Of a stretch of 40,905 nucleotides of DNA, positions 18,450-27,004 are shown one piece after another; within the stretch, counting starts at the first letter, position 1, and each line of letters begins with the position of its first letter. This DNA comes from a virus, in the IMG/VR virus record IMGVR_UViG_3300046747_000460, positions 1 to 40,905 of that record. The stretch is one strand, 5' to 3'. The notes below the pieces were generated by a model, which worked only from the letters and a program-made list of their open reading frames with translations, did not search any database and was not told the origin of the DNA. Both the position numbers and the translations under genes were made by a program.

Positions 18450-19967
18450 TTATCTTGGTGTGGTCAAAGTCTGCATAAAATACATCAAGTCAACATAAAT
18501 ACTATCAGCCGTAATAGGTCCCCCTTGCTCTAATCTTAACATAATAGTCATTGGATTAGCTGTGGGGATATTAGTCACTATTGCTGCGCCTGCGGAAACT
18601 CCATCAACTGTAAAGCTTACTGAGGAAGCAGCTGCATTTATTGTCATTCCAAGATTATGCCATCCTGCGGTGACTGAGATAGCTGAATTCGTAGTGGTTC
18701 TTACACTTGCCGCAGCAGTTTTATAAACCCAATTACCACCGTTAATATTATCAGAGTATTCAAAATAAACACCATTTGCCTGGTCTCCATTTGTGAAAGT
18801 TATTGAATCTCCTAATCCTACTCTAAGTGTGTATCGAGCTCCACCAGTTGAAAGAATTGCTGTTTTAATAACCCAATTTAACTGGATTGTGCCTCCTCCT
18901 AAAAGAATAGGAAGAATTGCTCCTTCTGGATTAACTCCCTGAGGACTAAGGAATAAAGTATCAGAAAAAGCTCCTCCATTATTCACATTACCTAAAATTC
19001 CTGGATGACCAGCTTCTAAAACAGTTCTTTGAGGCCATTGAGAGGCACCCCATGTTAATGAACCAGTTAGGTTAATATTTGTTGATATAGCCCCAGATCC
19101 AATAAAATCATCAACTATATTAATCACAGTGTTTGGAGTCACGTTATTGCCTCCGGAAAGCGAAACGAAACCACTTCCATCAACAGTAAAATCTGAGGAA
19201 TTAAAGTTAGAAAGCCCCACCTTTGTTGAATCAGCGGCAGCAATTGCTTGGGACGTCTGAATCTGCATTTGCACGATGTTTGCGGCTGTTGAAACTGATT
19301 GCAAGGGAATAGTCCCTGCAGCAACTAAAGCGCCTTCTAGATCGATTATACCACTTCCATTGGGCACTACGGGATCAGTCCCTCCTCCGGAAGTTGACTG
19401 GACGCCGATAGATAAGACCGTAGGAGTAACTCCTCCCGCCAAAGTGACGAAGCCAGTTGCATCGACGGCGAATTGAGTTGAACTAAAATGAGATATCCCG
19501 CTTTTTGTTCCATCAGTTGCAGCTGCGGTAGTGGCATATTGAATCTCTGTTTTAAAGGTATAGAGAGCTCTTGATCGAGTTTCTATTGGCACTGAGTGAT
19601 TAGCAACAGCAGCAGCTTCTATGGTCATATTGCTTGCACCATCAATACCGACAGGCTGAACACCGGGAGCGGTAATTGCATCTACAGTGACAGTGAGTAA
19701 TCCCCCTCCCCCTCCTCCAGAATTGAATTGAACCCAATAGGCTATATTGGCAACGATTTTAGAAAGATACCAAAGATCGCCTTGAGTTCCAGAGGTAGGA
19801 TTTACTCCTACGATCCAGAAAGATGCAACTGGGTAATATTTGCCGGTTTCAGGTTGTCTAAAATCAGCTCCGTTAGGAGGTCTATTCCTTAAGACGACAC
19901 TCGGATAGTAGACATAGGGGCCTACATATTTATTGGGATTCTGAGGACTTATTCCGGCATATGTCAT
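18450..19967 (-). CDS. Tail fibre / receptor-binding protein with lectin-like C-terminus
   Basis: A 505-aa protein. The N-terminus (MTYAGISPQNPNKYVGPYVY) is followed by a virion-attachment part, a Gly-rich joint (GGGGGG, residues ~90-95), two related ~75-90-residue fibre modules ('...SQAIAAADSTKVGLSNFNSS' then DFTVDGSGFVSLSGG), and a C-terminal ~220-residue domain of concanavalin/LamG character (WGASQWPQRTVLEAG; GVYFEYSDNINGGNWVYK; GWHNLGMTIN). The fibre modules recur in the protein at 20962. Likely a carbohydrate-binding fibre tip. SD AAGGAT; last gene of the late operon. Confidence 0.78.
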   Translation of the reverse strand: MTYAGISPQNPNKYVGPYVYYPSVVLRNRPPNGADFRQPETGKYYPVASFWIVGVNPTSGTQGDLWYLSKIVANIAYWVQFNSGGGGGGLLTVTVDAITAPGVQPVGIDGASNMTIEAAAVANHSVPIETRSRALYTFKTEIQYATTAAATDGTKSGISHFSSTQFAVDATGFVTLAGGVTPTVLSIGVQSTSGGGTDPVVPNGSGIIDLEGALVAAGTIPLQSVSTAANIVQMQIQTSQAIAAADSTKVGLSNFNSSDFTVDGSGFVSLSGGNNVTPNTVINIVDDFIGSGAISTNINLTGSLTWGASQWPQRTVLEAGHPGILGNVNNGGAFSDTLFLSPQGVNPEGAILPILLGGGTIQLNWVIKTAILSTGGARYTLRVGLGDSITFTNGDQANGVYFEYSDNINGGNWVYKTAAASVRTTTNSAISVTAGWHNLGMTINAAASSVSFTVDGVSAGAAIVTNIPTANPMTIMLRLEQGGPITADSIYVDLMYFMQTLTTPR

Positions 19968-20027
19968 GGAAATCCTTTTTGAATTTTCTCTTGTCTTTTT
20001 TTATCAGCATACTCTATTCTTTATTTT

Positions 20028-20090
20028 GGCATCCGATCCTTTCTCCTTTTTTCATGAAAAACTAAAGTCGAAAACCGGATGCCTTTTTTT
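20028..20090 (+). terminator. Terminator-like dyad between fibre genes (+ strand orientation)
   Basis: GGCATCCG (20028-20035) and CGGATGCC (20076-20083), followed on the + strand by seven T. The 40-base loop is long. On the - strand, where the fibre genes are read, there is no U-tract, so its purpose for the late operon is unclear; it may stop antisense transcription. Confidence 0.45.
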
Positions 20091-20949
20091 AGTTTGTAAA
20101 AATATAGTATAGGATTGAAACTGTCACAGTGTTGTTATTAGCTGCATTCCCGCCTATTTCTGTCACTACTGGATTATATAGAGTAACGTTTTTGTTTTGA
20201 GCGTTTGCTACCGATGAGGCCAGCTCGACGGTTGAGCTAAATGCAATGGCTGATGAAGCACTTCCAACAATTAAAGCATTCGTAACAATAGTTCCAATAG
20301 TTGATGCTGAGTTAAAAGATAATTCTATTGTCTGAGATGCGGCAGCCGTAAAGACGTTTGAACCCCCATAATTGAAAGCTCTCGTAACATGGACAATAGA
20401 GATTGTTTTTCCTACTCCAGGAGCTGCTATTATTTGAATAGGAGTTGCATGTAGGGCTTTTATTTGAGCTGAAGTTAGCGTGAGTGATACCAAAGTTAAA
20501 GTAGGTGTTGATGCTGAAGGTGCTGCACTTGTCCAATTCGTACCGTCTGATGTCATTACATTTCCGGAAGTTCCAGGAGCTGCATATGTTTCGGTACTTG
20601 CCACCCAATTAGTGCCATCGGATTTTATTACCTTCCCGCTCGTTGCGCTAGCATTGGGGAACGTGGGGGTGCTTGCAATATAATTAGATCCATCGGATAC
20701 AATGACCTTCCCTGCCGTTACTGCTGCATCGGGATAGGTGACTGTCGTCGTGACGAAGTTTGTTCCATCGGATTTGATGTGTTTTAGGGATGTAGAAGCT
20801 GCATTGGGATAAGTTGGCGTTGATGATACAATATTTGTTCCATCACTTATCAAGATCTTTCCTGAAGTCCCCGCAGTATCAGGATATGTAGCTGTTGACC
20901 AAGCAGGGCGATCGTTTACATCTGCTCTAAATATCTTTCCTGTAGGCAT
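20089..20949 (-). CDS. Tail fibre protein with SDGTNW repeats
   Basis: A 286-aa protein. Residues ~15-140 contain five ~25-residue repeats with the core 'SGKxIxSDGTNxVxSTxTYP' (for example GKVIKSDGTNWVAS), a motif of phage fibres and host-range proteins. The remaining ~145 residues form a beta-rich head (TLVSLTLTSAQIKALHATPI ... NNNTVTVSILYYIF). SD GAGG. Probably trimeric; a second fibre next to 18450 and 20962. Confidence 0.75.
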   Translation of the reverse strand: MPTGKIFRADVNDRPAWSTATYPDTAGTSGKILISDGTNIVSSTPTYPNAASTSLKHIKSDGTNFVTTTVTYPDAAVTAGKVIVSDGSNYIASTPTFPNASATSGKVIKSDGTNWVASTETYAAPGTSGNVMTSDGTNWTSAAPSASTPTLTLVSLTLTSAQIKALHATPIQIIAAPGVGKTISIVHVTRAFNYGGSNVFTAAASQTIELSFNSASTIGTIVTNALIVGSASSAIAFSSTVELASSVANAQNKNVTLYNPVVTEIGGNAANNNTVTVSILYYIFTN

Positions 20950-20961
20950 TCATGACCTCTT

Positions 20962-21972
20962 TTATGGAATTAAATAGCCACTAAAATTTGTATAGATTCC
21001 AGGAGCGGCTGCTCCAATAATATCAACTACTTTTGTCCCGTTAGCAGCAAAGGCAAAAACTGACATTGTTTGCCCGGCTGTCATAGGAATAATCACTGAC
21101 CCAGAGGCTTGAACAATTCCAGAAGAAGCAATTGCACCAAAGTTGCATCGGAAAAATCTATTCTCATAATTGCTTCCGGATAGAGATAGAATTCCATCTG
21201 TATGAGTAGTCAATAATCCATCTACATTCACAGAGCATGTAAAAAAGTAGTTTCCAGTTGTGGGGGCTGTGAAAATTCCAGTTCCCGTATTATAAGAACC
21301 GCTTAGATTGACTAAGGCCGTGTTGAAAGGAATCGTATAGACCGTCCCATCCCCAGTGACATTCGACTGAGTGGAAGAAAGATAGGCTGAGAAAATACAT
21401 GTCGTGGCAGAAGCTCCGGTAAACGTCACAAATCCATTTGCATCGACTGCAAAGTCTGAGGAGTCAAAATTACATAGACCAATCTTTGTGGCATCTGTAG
21501 CAGCAATCGCTTGAGAGGTTTGAACTTCAAGAGCCATCGTATTAGCGCCCGTTCCATGAGATCTGACGGGGTTAGTTCCTGCTGCGACCACGGCTCCGTT
21601 AATAGTGACTAAGCCTGCTCCATCGGGTACAATAGGATTAGTACCTGTCTGTGTTCCAATGCTATCAATTCCCGAACCTCCACCCAACAAAGAGACAAAG
21701 CCATCGGCATTCACTGAAAAGTCTGCAGAATTAAAAGCAGCTATCCCAGCTTTTGATGCGCTTGTAGTAGCGCTTGCTTGAGCTAATTGAACGCTGATAG
21801 TGACGGTATTTCCAGAGGCAGTAGTGAAAACTGGATCTAATCCAGCCACTGCTGCAGTTCCGAGAATGTTAAGAATATTTAAGACAGGAACGGCCGACCC
21901 AGTATCTGCATCAACTTGAGTTAGAATCTCCGGATGGTTCCCTATGACATCAACTTCCCCTGCTTGGCTCAT
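20962..21972 (-). CDS. Tail fibre protein with C1q-like head
   Basis: A 336-aa protein. Residues ~65-185 carry two fibre modules of the type in the 505-aa protein (SQAIAATDATKIGLCNFDSS, DFAVDANGFVTF). The C-terminal ~145 residues form a C1q/TNF-like jelly roll (FSAYLSSTQSNVTGDGTVYT; GIFTAPTTGNYFFTCSVNVD; ending NFSGYL), a trimeric binding head. Start ATG at 21972 with SD GGGAG and ATGA overlap with the gene before. The shared shaft with a different head points to modular exchange. Confidence 0.8.
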   Translation of the reverse strand: MSQAGEVDVIGNHPEILTQVDADTGSAVPVLNILNILGTAAVAGLDPVFTTASGNTVTISVQLAQASATTSASKAGIAAFNSADFSVNADGFVSLLGGGSGIDSIGTQTGTNPIVPDGAGLVTINGAVVAAGTNPVRSHGTGANTMALEVQTSQAIAATDATKIGLCNFDSSDFAVDANGFVTFTGASATTCIFSAYLSSTQSNVTGDGTVYTIPFNTALVNLSGSYNTGTGIFTAPTTGNYFFTCSVNVDGLLTTHTDGILSLSGSNYENRFFRCNFGAIASSGIVQASGSVIIPMTAGQTMSVFAFAANGTKVVDIIGAAAPGIYTNFSGYLIP

Positions 21973-22640
21973 AGATCTCCCGCCTTTTTCATTCCAATTT
22001 TATCGAAGATTGCTTCTATCTTTTTCTGGGCATATTCCGTAGATTTCTTGAGAAGATTGATCTCTTTATAAAGCCCTTGATGATCTACTTTCATGATCGC
22101 GATCTGCTCATTCAATTTAACTTCAAGAGGATCGATTTGGGGTTTAATGACTGTGAGCTCTTCTCTTAACTTTCTTCCCCATTCACTTAATCCACGATCA
22201 AAGTGATATGCATGGCTTTTCATAAGCTCTATGCATTTATCATACTTTGTCATCAGCTGAAAGGAAGAGTTTTTTAGAGAATCATATTCTTTCTCACGAT
22301 CATTACATGATCCCAGGACGCATTGATAAAGAGTGATTAAGCACTCTATCTCAAGCTTATTCTTCTTCTGAATCAGCGTAATCTCATCAAGATGAGCATC
22401 GAAAGAAGCCATATCCACGACAAAATCTTCTAGGGCTTTTTCGACGTGGATTTGGATTTCTTTGATTTCTCTTCCTCTTTCAGCTCTTTCTTTTTCGATG
22501 AGGCTTCTGAGGCTTTTGATTTCGTCCTTGAGTAGATTAAGAGCGACATTAGTGGCATAGATGAAGTCTTGGTTATTTTTTATCGCTTGCGCCGCTCTTA
22601 TCTCGTCTTCAGACCTTCTAGTAAGCGTAGACCGATTCAA
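21969..22640 (-). CDS. Coiled-coil protein (223 aa)
   Basis: A 223-aa protein that is helical and coiled-coil for most of its length (LKDEIKSLRSLIEKERAERG; KSTEYAQKKIEAIFDKIGMK). TTG is the only start that keeps the N-terminus; it lies 23 bases inside the previous gene. Position among fibre genes suggests a fibre shaft, fibre chaperone or tail-associated structural protein. No family recognised. Confidence 0.65.
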   Translation of the reverse strand: MNRSTLTRRSEDEIRAAQAIKNNQDFIYATNVALNLLKDEIKSLRSLIEKERAERGREIKEIQIHVEKALEDFVVDMASFDAHLDEITLIQKKNKLEIECLITLYQCVLGSCNDREKEYDSLKNSSFQLMTKYDKCIELMKSHAYHFDRGLSEWGRKLREELTVIKPQIDPLEVKLNEQIAIMKVDHQGLYKEINLLKKSTEYAQKKIEAIFDKIGMKKAGDL

Positions 22641-22962
22641 TATATACCGCCCCGCTTGTTGGTGCTGTTGACTGCTTAACGTAAAATTGAGTTCCTACTG
22701 CTATAGTGAAATTATCATCCTTTCCAGGCACGATATTAGCTGTTAAGTCCAACAGCTTAAATGATCCCGCCGGAACAATGATTTGCCCAGTAGCATTAGA
22801 GCTATCCGTAGAAAAAATCATTATTCCTTGAGTCAAATTTGTGAAGCAGATAATACGAGAATTAAAAGCTATTGGAGATCCCACAGCGGCATAAGTCCCT
22901 GAGATGCTTCCGCTAGCTAATGTTCTTAATGTGTCAAAATAAACTTTTTTTGCTGATGACAT
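22618..22962 (-). CDS. Small beta-rich structural protein (114 aa)
   Basis: A 114-aa beta-rich protein (YFDTLRTLASGSISGTYAAV; IIVPAGSFKLLDLTANIVPG; FYVKQSTAPTSGAVYIESVY). The layout resembles small phage decoration or fibre-associated proteins, not a named family. SD AAGGAG. The palindrome copy B (22972-22988) lies between this SD and the stop of the gene before. Confidence 0.7.
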   Translation of the reverse strand: MSSAKKVYFDTLRTLASGSISGTYAAVGSPIAFNSRIICFTNLTQGIMIFSTDSSNATGQIIVPAGSFKLLDLTANIVPGKDDNFTIAVGTQFYVKQSTAPTSGAVYIESVYAY

Positions 22963-22971
22963 AGAGCTCCT

Positions 22972-22988
22972 TGTAAAGCGGCTTTACA
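22972..22988. repeat. Dispersed palindrome, copy B
   Basis: TGTAAAGC-G-GCTTTACA, perfect. It abuts the stop codon of the gene at 22989 and lies next to the SD of the gene starting at 22962, so in RNA it forms an intercistronic hairpin. Confidence 0.75.
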
Positions 22989-23588
22989 TTAGTTGATTAC
23001 TTCCCAAAAGATTGTCGATGTATCTGTGGCTTGAGAAGCTAAGATTGTAAAGCTTGTGCTTACCACTTTTGCAGAAACACATAAGCCTGAAGGAATAACC
23101 ACAGTTCCAAGAGCTTGGCATGTCAATCTAACTTGAGAAGTTGCAGTGACAGCAGTTGTGTTAACAACGATAGTTCCGCCTGAAAGAGCTACCGTTCCAG
23201 CAGATAAAGCTCCAGCAGCGGCTCCGGAAGCAAGAGTTGTATAGTTCTCTTTTCCATGAGTTAAAACTGTGAAAGATCCAGCAGCAGGAGTAGTACCACC
23301 AATCGCACCAGGGGCTGCCAATCGAGCTGTAAGGCCTTGAGGCGTCACAGCCTTAGTAGCATTCGTTCCAGTCACAGTTTCAGCGCTAGTGGCCAGGAAA
23401 ACGATGCCAGCGACGGTTGTAGAAGCAGCTGGTATTGCCAAGACTGCAGTGGCCGGGCTTAAGGCTGAGTTATTGGAAACTCTAGCAGTGGCTTCCGCAA
23501 CCGTTGCAAAGCGAACGATACCGAATTTATGTGTCGTACCCAGCTGACCGTTGTAGCCGTTAGGTGTTCTTAGATTGATAGTAGCCAT
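22989..23588 (-). CDS. Tail fibre repeat protein (199 aa)
   Basis: A 199-aa Ala/Thr/Val-rich beta protein. Residues ~20-80 hold the classic phage fibre pattern 'FGIVRFATVAEATAR...ALSPATA' and 'AGIVFLATSAETVTGTNATK AVTPQGL' (the latter in two pieces), as in P2/T4-type fibres; the rest is a small beta head. SD AAGGGAGG. Probably the proximal fibre, or the adaptor that ties the fibres to the tail hub. Confidence 0.75.
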   Translation of the reverse strand: MATINLRTPNGYNGQLGTTHKFGIVRFATVAEATARVSNNSALSPATAVLAIPAASTTVAGIVFLATSAETVTGTNATKAVTPQGLTARLAAPGAIGGTTPAAGSFTVLTHGKENYTTLASGAAAGALSAGTVALSGGTIVVNTTAVTATSQVRLTCQALGTVVIPSGLCVSAKVVSTSFTILASQATDTSTIFWEVIN

Positions 23589-23714
23589 TGATCCCTCCCT
23601 TGGAATTCAACTTTTTTCTTCACGTTAACACACCGCCCTGTTGGTGTACAGATATGTTTTAGTTGATTTAATGTAGAAATTTAGATAAGCTTTTTGATTT
23701 AAAAGGAGTCTGTT

Positions 23715-23792
23715 ATGTTATGGTTTATAGGAGTAGCTGTTTTGATCTATTGGGGAGCTAGTCTTTTGCATTTTATCATTCATGAAGCATAA
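23715..23792 (+). CDS. Membrane microprotein on the opposite strand (25 aa)
   Basis: A 25-aa ORF (MLWFIGVAVLIYWGASLL..., ending HEA) that is a single hydrophobic span. It has a textbook SD (AAAAGGAG, 6 bases before ATG) and ends 3 bases before the stop of the large ejection-protein gene on the other strand. The region 23589-23714 upstream is free of genes and could hold its promoter (TTGATT, then TAAGCT at 17). Its place in the late block and its shape fit a tiny holin/amurin or exclusion peptide; this is inference. Confidence 0.5.
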   Translation: MLWFIGVAVLIYWGASLLHFIIHEA

Positions 23793-23795
23793 AAA

Positions 23796-25688
23796 CTATT
23801 CATCAACATAGAAATCTATGTCTTCTTGCATAGACTTCATGAAATCATCCATGCTCCCATAATCTTTATAGATTTCTTTTTCGATTTTAGCAAAATCCGC
23901 TTGCATATTCTTAAAAGATCCATTAGCTGCGTTCTTCAAAATATCTTTATAAACTGTACGTGATGCAGGATTAGTTAATAAATATCCGCGAATGTTATTT
24001 GCCATAGGCTTAGCAGCTAATAGAACGCCTGCTGTTTTAGGCATTTTTGCCAACATGAATCCGGCCAAAGGCCCCCATTCCCCAATCTCAAAAGCATATT
24101 TTCCTGACTTGGCTAATTGATTTGTGGCATTAATAGCTCGCTCACCATATTTCGCAATATCTCTAATTTCGTTGACAGCCTGATCACCAAGTTCTCTTCT
24201 TACTATAAGACCTTGTTTGGAATTCAAGAGCTGATTAAGTTTTTTTGGATTATAATCCCCGTTAGCGAAAGCTTTAGAAACCATTCCTTCCACTCTATCA
24301 AGTTTAGCAACTTCTCCAAAAAGAGAATCAGCAGCCTTCATTGAATTTCTCACATCACTTCCAGCATGAGATTCGATTGTATTTCTTATAGAATTATTCA
24401 AAAAAGCATAAGCTCCTCGCACAGCATCTTCTCTTCCGGAGAATTCAGGACGCTTGTAAAGCTGCTTTACATTGGAATTGTAGTTTTTAACTTGCTTAAT
24501 GAGCTCTTCAGCAGATGCTTCCTTAGGAATTCTTTTATCAGAAGGAGGATTAACCGGCTGACCATTTGGGCCAAGAATTGGATTTTTTACTTTTGGAGGA
24601 GCTTTTGAAAGTCGTTGCTTTTCTGTTTGAAGAATGTCGATAGCAGCTCTATCTGCATCGCTTGGTGAAGGAGCATTCTTTTTGATCCTTGCAATCTCAG
24701 AGTCAATATCTCCAATAATATCTTGCGTAGAAGCTTTTGTCTTATTTTGTTTAGCTAGATTTATTGATTTATCATAAGCATCATTATATAAAACTTCTAA
24801 ATCTGCTCCTTGTTGACGAAGTTTTGAAACAGGTAATTTTCCTTCAATCACTTTGTTTATTGCTTCTTCAGAAGACATTCCTAGATTCTTTTGTAAAGCA
24901 GCTCTTCTTCCTTCAGTAATTTTAGGTCCCGCCAATTCTGTTGCCTCTTTAGTCAAATATTCCGGAAAAGGAAGTGCATGTTTTGTTGCAGTTTTTTCTA
25001 ATTCGGCAATTTCTTTTGAAAAGACTTTAGGAGATTTTTTTAGAGCATTAGAAAAACCACTTCCTATATCACCAGTAATTTCAGCTGCTGTTTCATTTGC
25101 GCCTGCTGCCTTTAAAGCTTCAGTTGTTCCCACTCCAACAGCTCCAGCCTTTGCTGCTTTTTTTAGAACTTCTTTACCAAATCCTCTTCCTCTCGCTAAA
25201 GCAGCAAGCCTAAAGAATTTATTAATTCCTTTTCCAAAAGGGCTTTTTGGCTCTAAACTTAGTCCTGTTTTTTCAGTGAAAGTATCTTCTAAAAGTTCTT
25301 GAGTTGGGATAAATTGAGATGTTTTGGCAACTTCTTGAATATATTTAGTTTTATCAAAAGGTTTTCCTTCTTTCTTGAAAGCTTCTTCAAGTTCATCAAT
25401 ATCTGATAAAGCCTCTCCTACCATACCTATCTTTAAGATATCGGCAGGCCATGTATAAGCGCCAGCAGCCCCTAATGCTGGTTGAACTATAAGATCTTTA
25501 GCTAAATCCCACCATTCCCATTCTTGCGCCTCTCCGGAATCTTCATATTGATCCATATCAACGACACCATCAGATTCTTCTTCTTCGGATGAGTCTAAAG
25601 ATTGCTTTGGTTCTTTTTCATCATAGGAATCAAGATCAATCACACCATCATCTTGATCTTCATCTTGGTCAAAAGTAAGCGGTTGCAT
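23796..25688 (-). CDS. DNA ejection / internal virion protein (P22 gp16-like position)
   Basis: A 630-aa protein. The N-terminus is strongly acidic (residues 1-55, many Asp/Glu: DQDEDQDDGVIDLDSYDE), followed by Ala/Gly-rich possible membrane-active helices (KEVLKKAAKAGAVGVGTTEA) and long helices (~200-500). It is the third of three consecutive genes of 220, 438 and 630 aa, paralleling P22 ejection genes 7 (229), 20 (471) and 16 (609) in order and size; sequence identity to gp16 cannot be claimed. The ATG at 25688 has GGAG upstream and overlaps the previous stop (TAATG). Palindrome copy C lies inside this gene. Confidence 0.7.
   Translation of the reverse strand: MQPLTFDQDEDQDDGVIDLDSYDEKEPKQSLDSSEEEESDGVVDMDQYEDSGEAQEWEWWDLAKDLIVQPALGAAGAYTWPADILKIGMVGEALSDIDELEEAFKKEGKPFDKTKYIQEVAKTSQFIPTQELLEDTFTEKTGLSLEPKSPFGKGINKFFRLAALARGRGFGKEVLKKAAKAGAVGVGTTEALKAAGANETAAEITGDIGSGFSNALKKSPKVFSKEIAELEKTATKHALPFPEYLTKEATELAGPKITEGRRAALQKNLGMSSEEAINKVIEGKLPVSKLRQQGADLEVLYNDAYDKSINLAKQNKTKASTQDIIGDIDSEIARIKKNAPSPSDADRAAIDILQTEKQRLSKAPPKVKNPILGPNGQPVNPPSDKRIPKEASAEELIKQVKNYNSNVKQLYKRPEFSGREDAVRGAYAFLNNSIRNTIESHAGSDVRNSMKAADSLFGEVAKLDRVEGMVSKAFANGDYNPKKLNQLLNSKQGLIVRRELGDQAVNEIRDIAKYGERAINATNQLAKSGKYAFEIGEWGPLAGFMLAKMPKTAGVLLAAKPMANNIRGYLLTNPASRTVYKDILKNAANGSFKNMQADFAKIEKEIYKDYGSMDDFMKSMQEDIDFYVDE
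24455..24471. repeat. Dispersed palindrome, copy C (inside a gene)
   Basis: TGTAAAGC-T-GCTTTACA, perfect; with its flanks TT...TT it equals copy B over 20 bases except the central base. It is translated as NVKQLYK within the large ejection-type protein. A 13-base partial copy (TTGTAAAGCAGCT) lies at 24891. Confidence 0.75.
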
Positions 25689-27004
25689 TAATAAACACTC
25701 CAACCTTTAGATTCATATTTTGGAATAAGATCTTTTCTAACAGCTTTGAACTTGCCTTCATCTGTGATCATCAGGGAAGAGTCATGAAACTTTTCTGGGT
25801 TATCAGCCATTCGAGATAATTCTTTTGACGCTTCAACAACTTGATCAATCTTATTTAGAAGTTCTGCTTCTTTTCCTGCTACTTTCTCATCAACTGTTCT
25901 AGAAATGTCAATATAGTTAGCTTTTCTTCCATAATGCTTTAATCCTGAATCTAATTCATTTGCATGTACTGATTCTAGATCATTGACAAGTTCCATTTGT
26001 TTAAGAATAACTCTTCTTCCTTGCTCATCATTCAAAAGGCTAGGCAATTGTTGCATAAAAGAAGAAACGTCGAAGTTAGTAACTCTAGCTCCAAAGAAAT
26101 CCTTAGCACCTTTTAAGAATTGCTTAAGATTTTTAATATAAAGTTGAGTCTCAGGATTAATCTTATCAGCTAATTGTGCTAATGGCCTAATATCTCCAGT
26201 GTTAGGATCAACTATAACCATTTTACCTAATCCGCTTGGCAATTCTTTTGAGTCATTGGCTGTAGTCATACTTCTAATTAAAATTCCGTTATCCCTATAT
26301 GCCTTTTTCTTCTTTTCAACTTCTTTTAGCTCTTTGGTATTTGTCTCTTGATTCTTATTTTCCCATTTAACCATTTCAGCAGGGATCATTTTTTCGGGAG
26401 GAGCAATTTCAGGCCATTCTTCTTTCTTAGCTACAGCTTCAGGAATTATAACTTCTTCTGGAGAAATAGGAGCTTCTTGTGGATTTGTCGTCGAAATATT
26501 TTGCTGATTCTGTAGAGGAATTTGCTTACTTTGTTGTTCGGGATTTTTTCTTATTCCTCTAGCTTTTTCCATTCGATGATTTCTTTCTAAAGATCCTTGG
26601 ACACCTGGAGGTGCATTAATATAGTGTTTGGCTTCTTCAGGAGGCCAACCATCTGCAATTAAATCATTGTATTTTTCTGTTTTTTCTTCTTCTGTCTGAG
26701 CCATCTTATTGACTTTAGAATTCAGAGCTTTCTGCTTTTGAATGAGCACTTTTTCAATATCATCAAGGTTCTTATGAGCTTCTAACAACTTAGAAGGACT
26801 TGCCGTACTTTTCATTAAGTCTATCTTAGCTTCCTTATAAGCAAATTGTTCATTTTTATTGGTTTTATATTGATCTAGAATTGTTCCTATCTCATCACGA
26901 TCATGCTTATCAGTATAATCTTTACCAAGCCTTGTGAAGAACTTCTCAATTCCTCCTGGATCAGGCTGATCATTTTCAAATCGTACTACTTGTGCTTGAG
27001 GCAT
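25688..27004 (-). CDS. DNA ejection / internal virion protein (P22 gp20-like position)
   Basis: A 438-aa protein, mostly charged helices (KNEQFAYKEAKIDLMKSTAS; EEVIIPEAVAKKEEWPEIAP) with a disordered Pro/Gln/Glu-rich middle (~160-225). Coiled-coil parts near 35-100 and 355-420. SD GGAGG and TAATG overlap with the gene before. Size and place match P22 gp20, one of the proteins ejected into the cell with the DNA; I have no motif-level proof. Confidence 0.68.
   Translation of the reverse strand: MPQAQVVRFENDQPDPGGIEKFFTRLGKDYTDKHDRDEIGTILDQYKTNKNEQFAYKEAKIDLMKSTASPSKLLEAHKNLDDIEKVLIQKQKALNSKVNKMAQTEEEKTEKYNDLIADGWPPEEAKHYINAPPGVQGSLERNHRMEKARGIRKNPEQQSKQIPLQNQQNISTTNPQEAPISPEEVIIPEAVAKKEEWPEIAPPEKMIPAEMVKWENKNQETNTKELKEVEKKKKAYRDNGILIRSMTTANDSKELPSGLGKMVIVDPNTGDIRPLAQLADKINPETQLYIKNLKQFLKGAKDFFGARVTNFDVSSFMQQLPSLLNDEQGRRVILKQMELVNDLESVHANELDSGLKHYGRKANYIDISRTVDEKVAGKEAELLNKIDQVVEASKELSRMADNPEKFHDSSLMITDEGKFKAVRKDLIPKYESKGWSVY

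Noticed and set aside
18394-18498. + strand ORF of 34 codons with an AAGGAG SD just after the late terminator
   Set aside because: It overlaps the fibre gene end antisense and has no promoter; the SD may be chance. Not impossible, but unsupported.
24853-25302. + strand ORF of 149 codons antisense to the 630-aa ejection-type gene
   Set aside because: It is the mirror of an Ala/Lys-rich helical region; no SD, and it sits fully inside a well supported gene.
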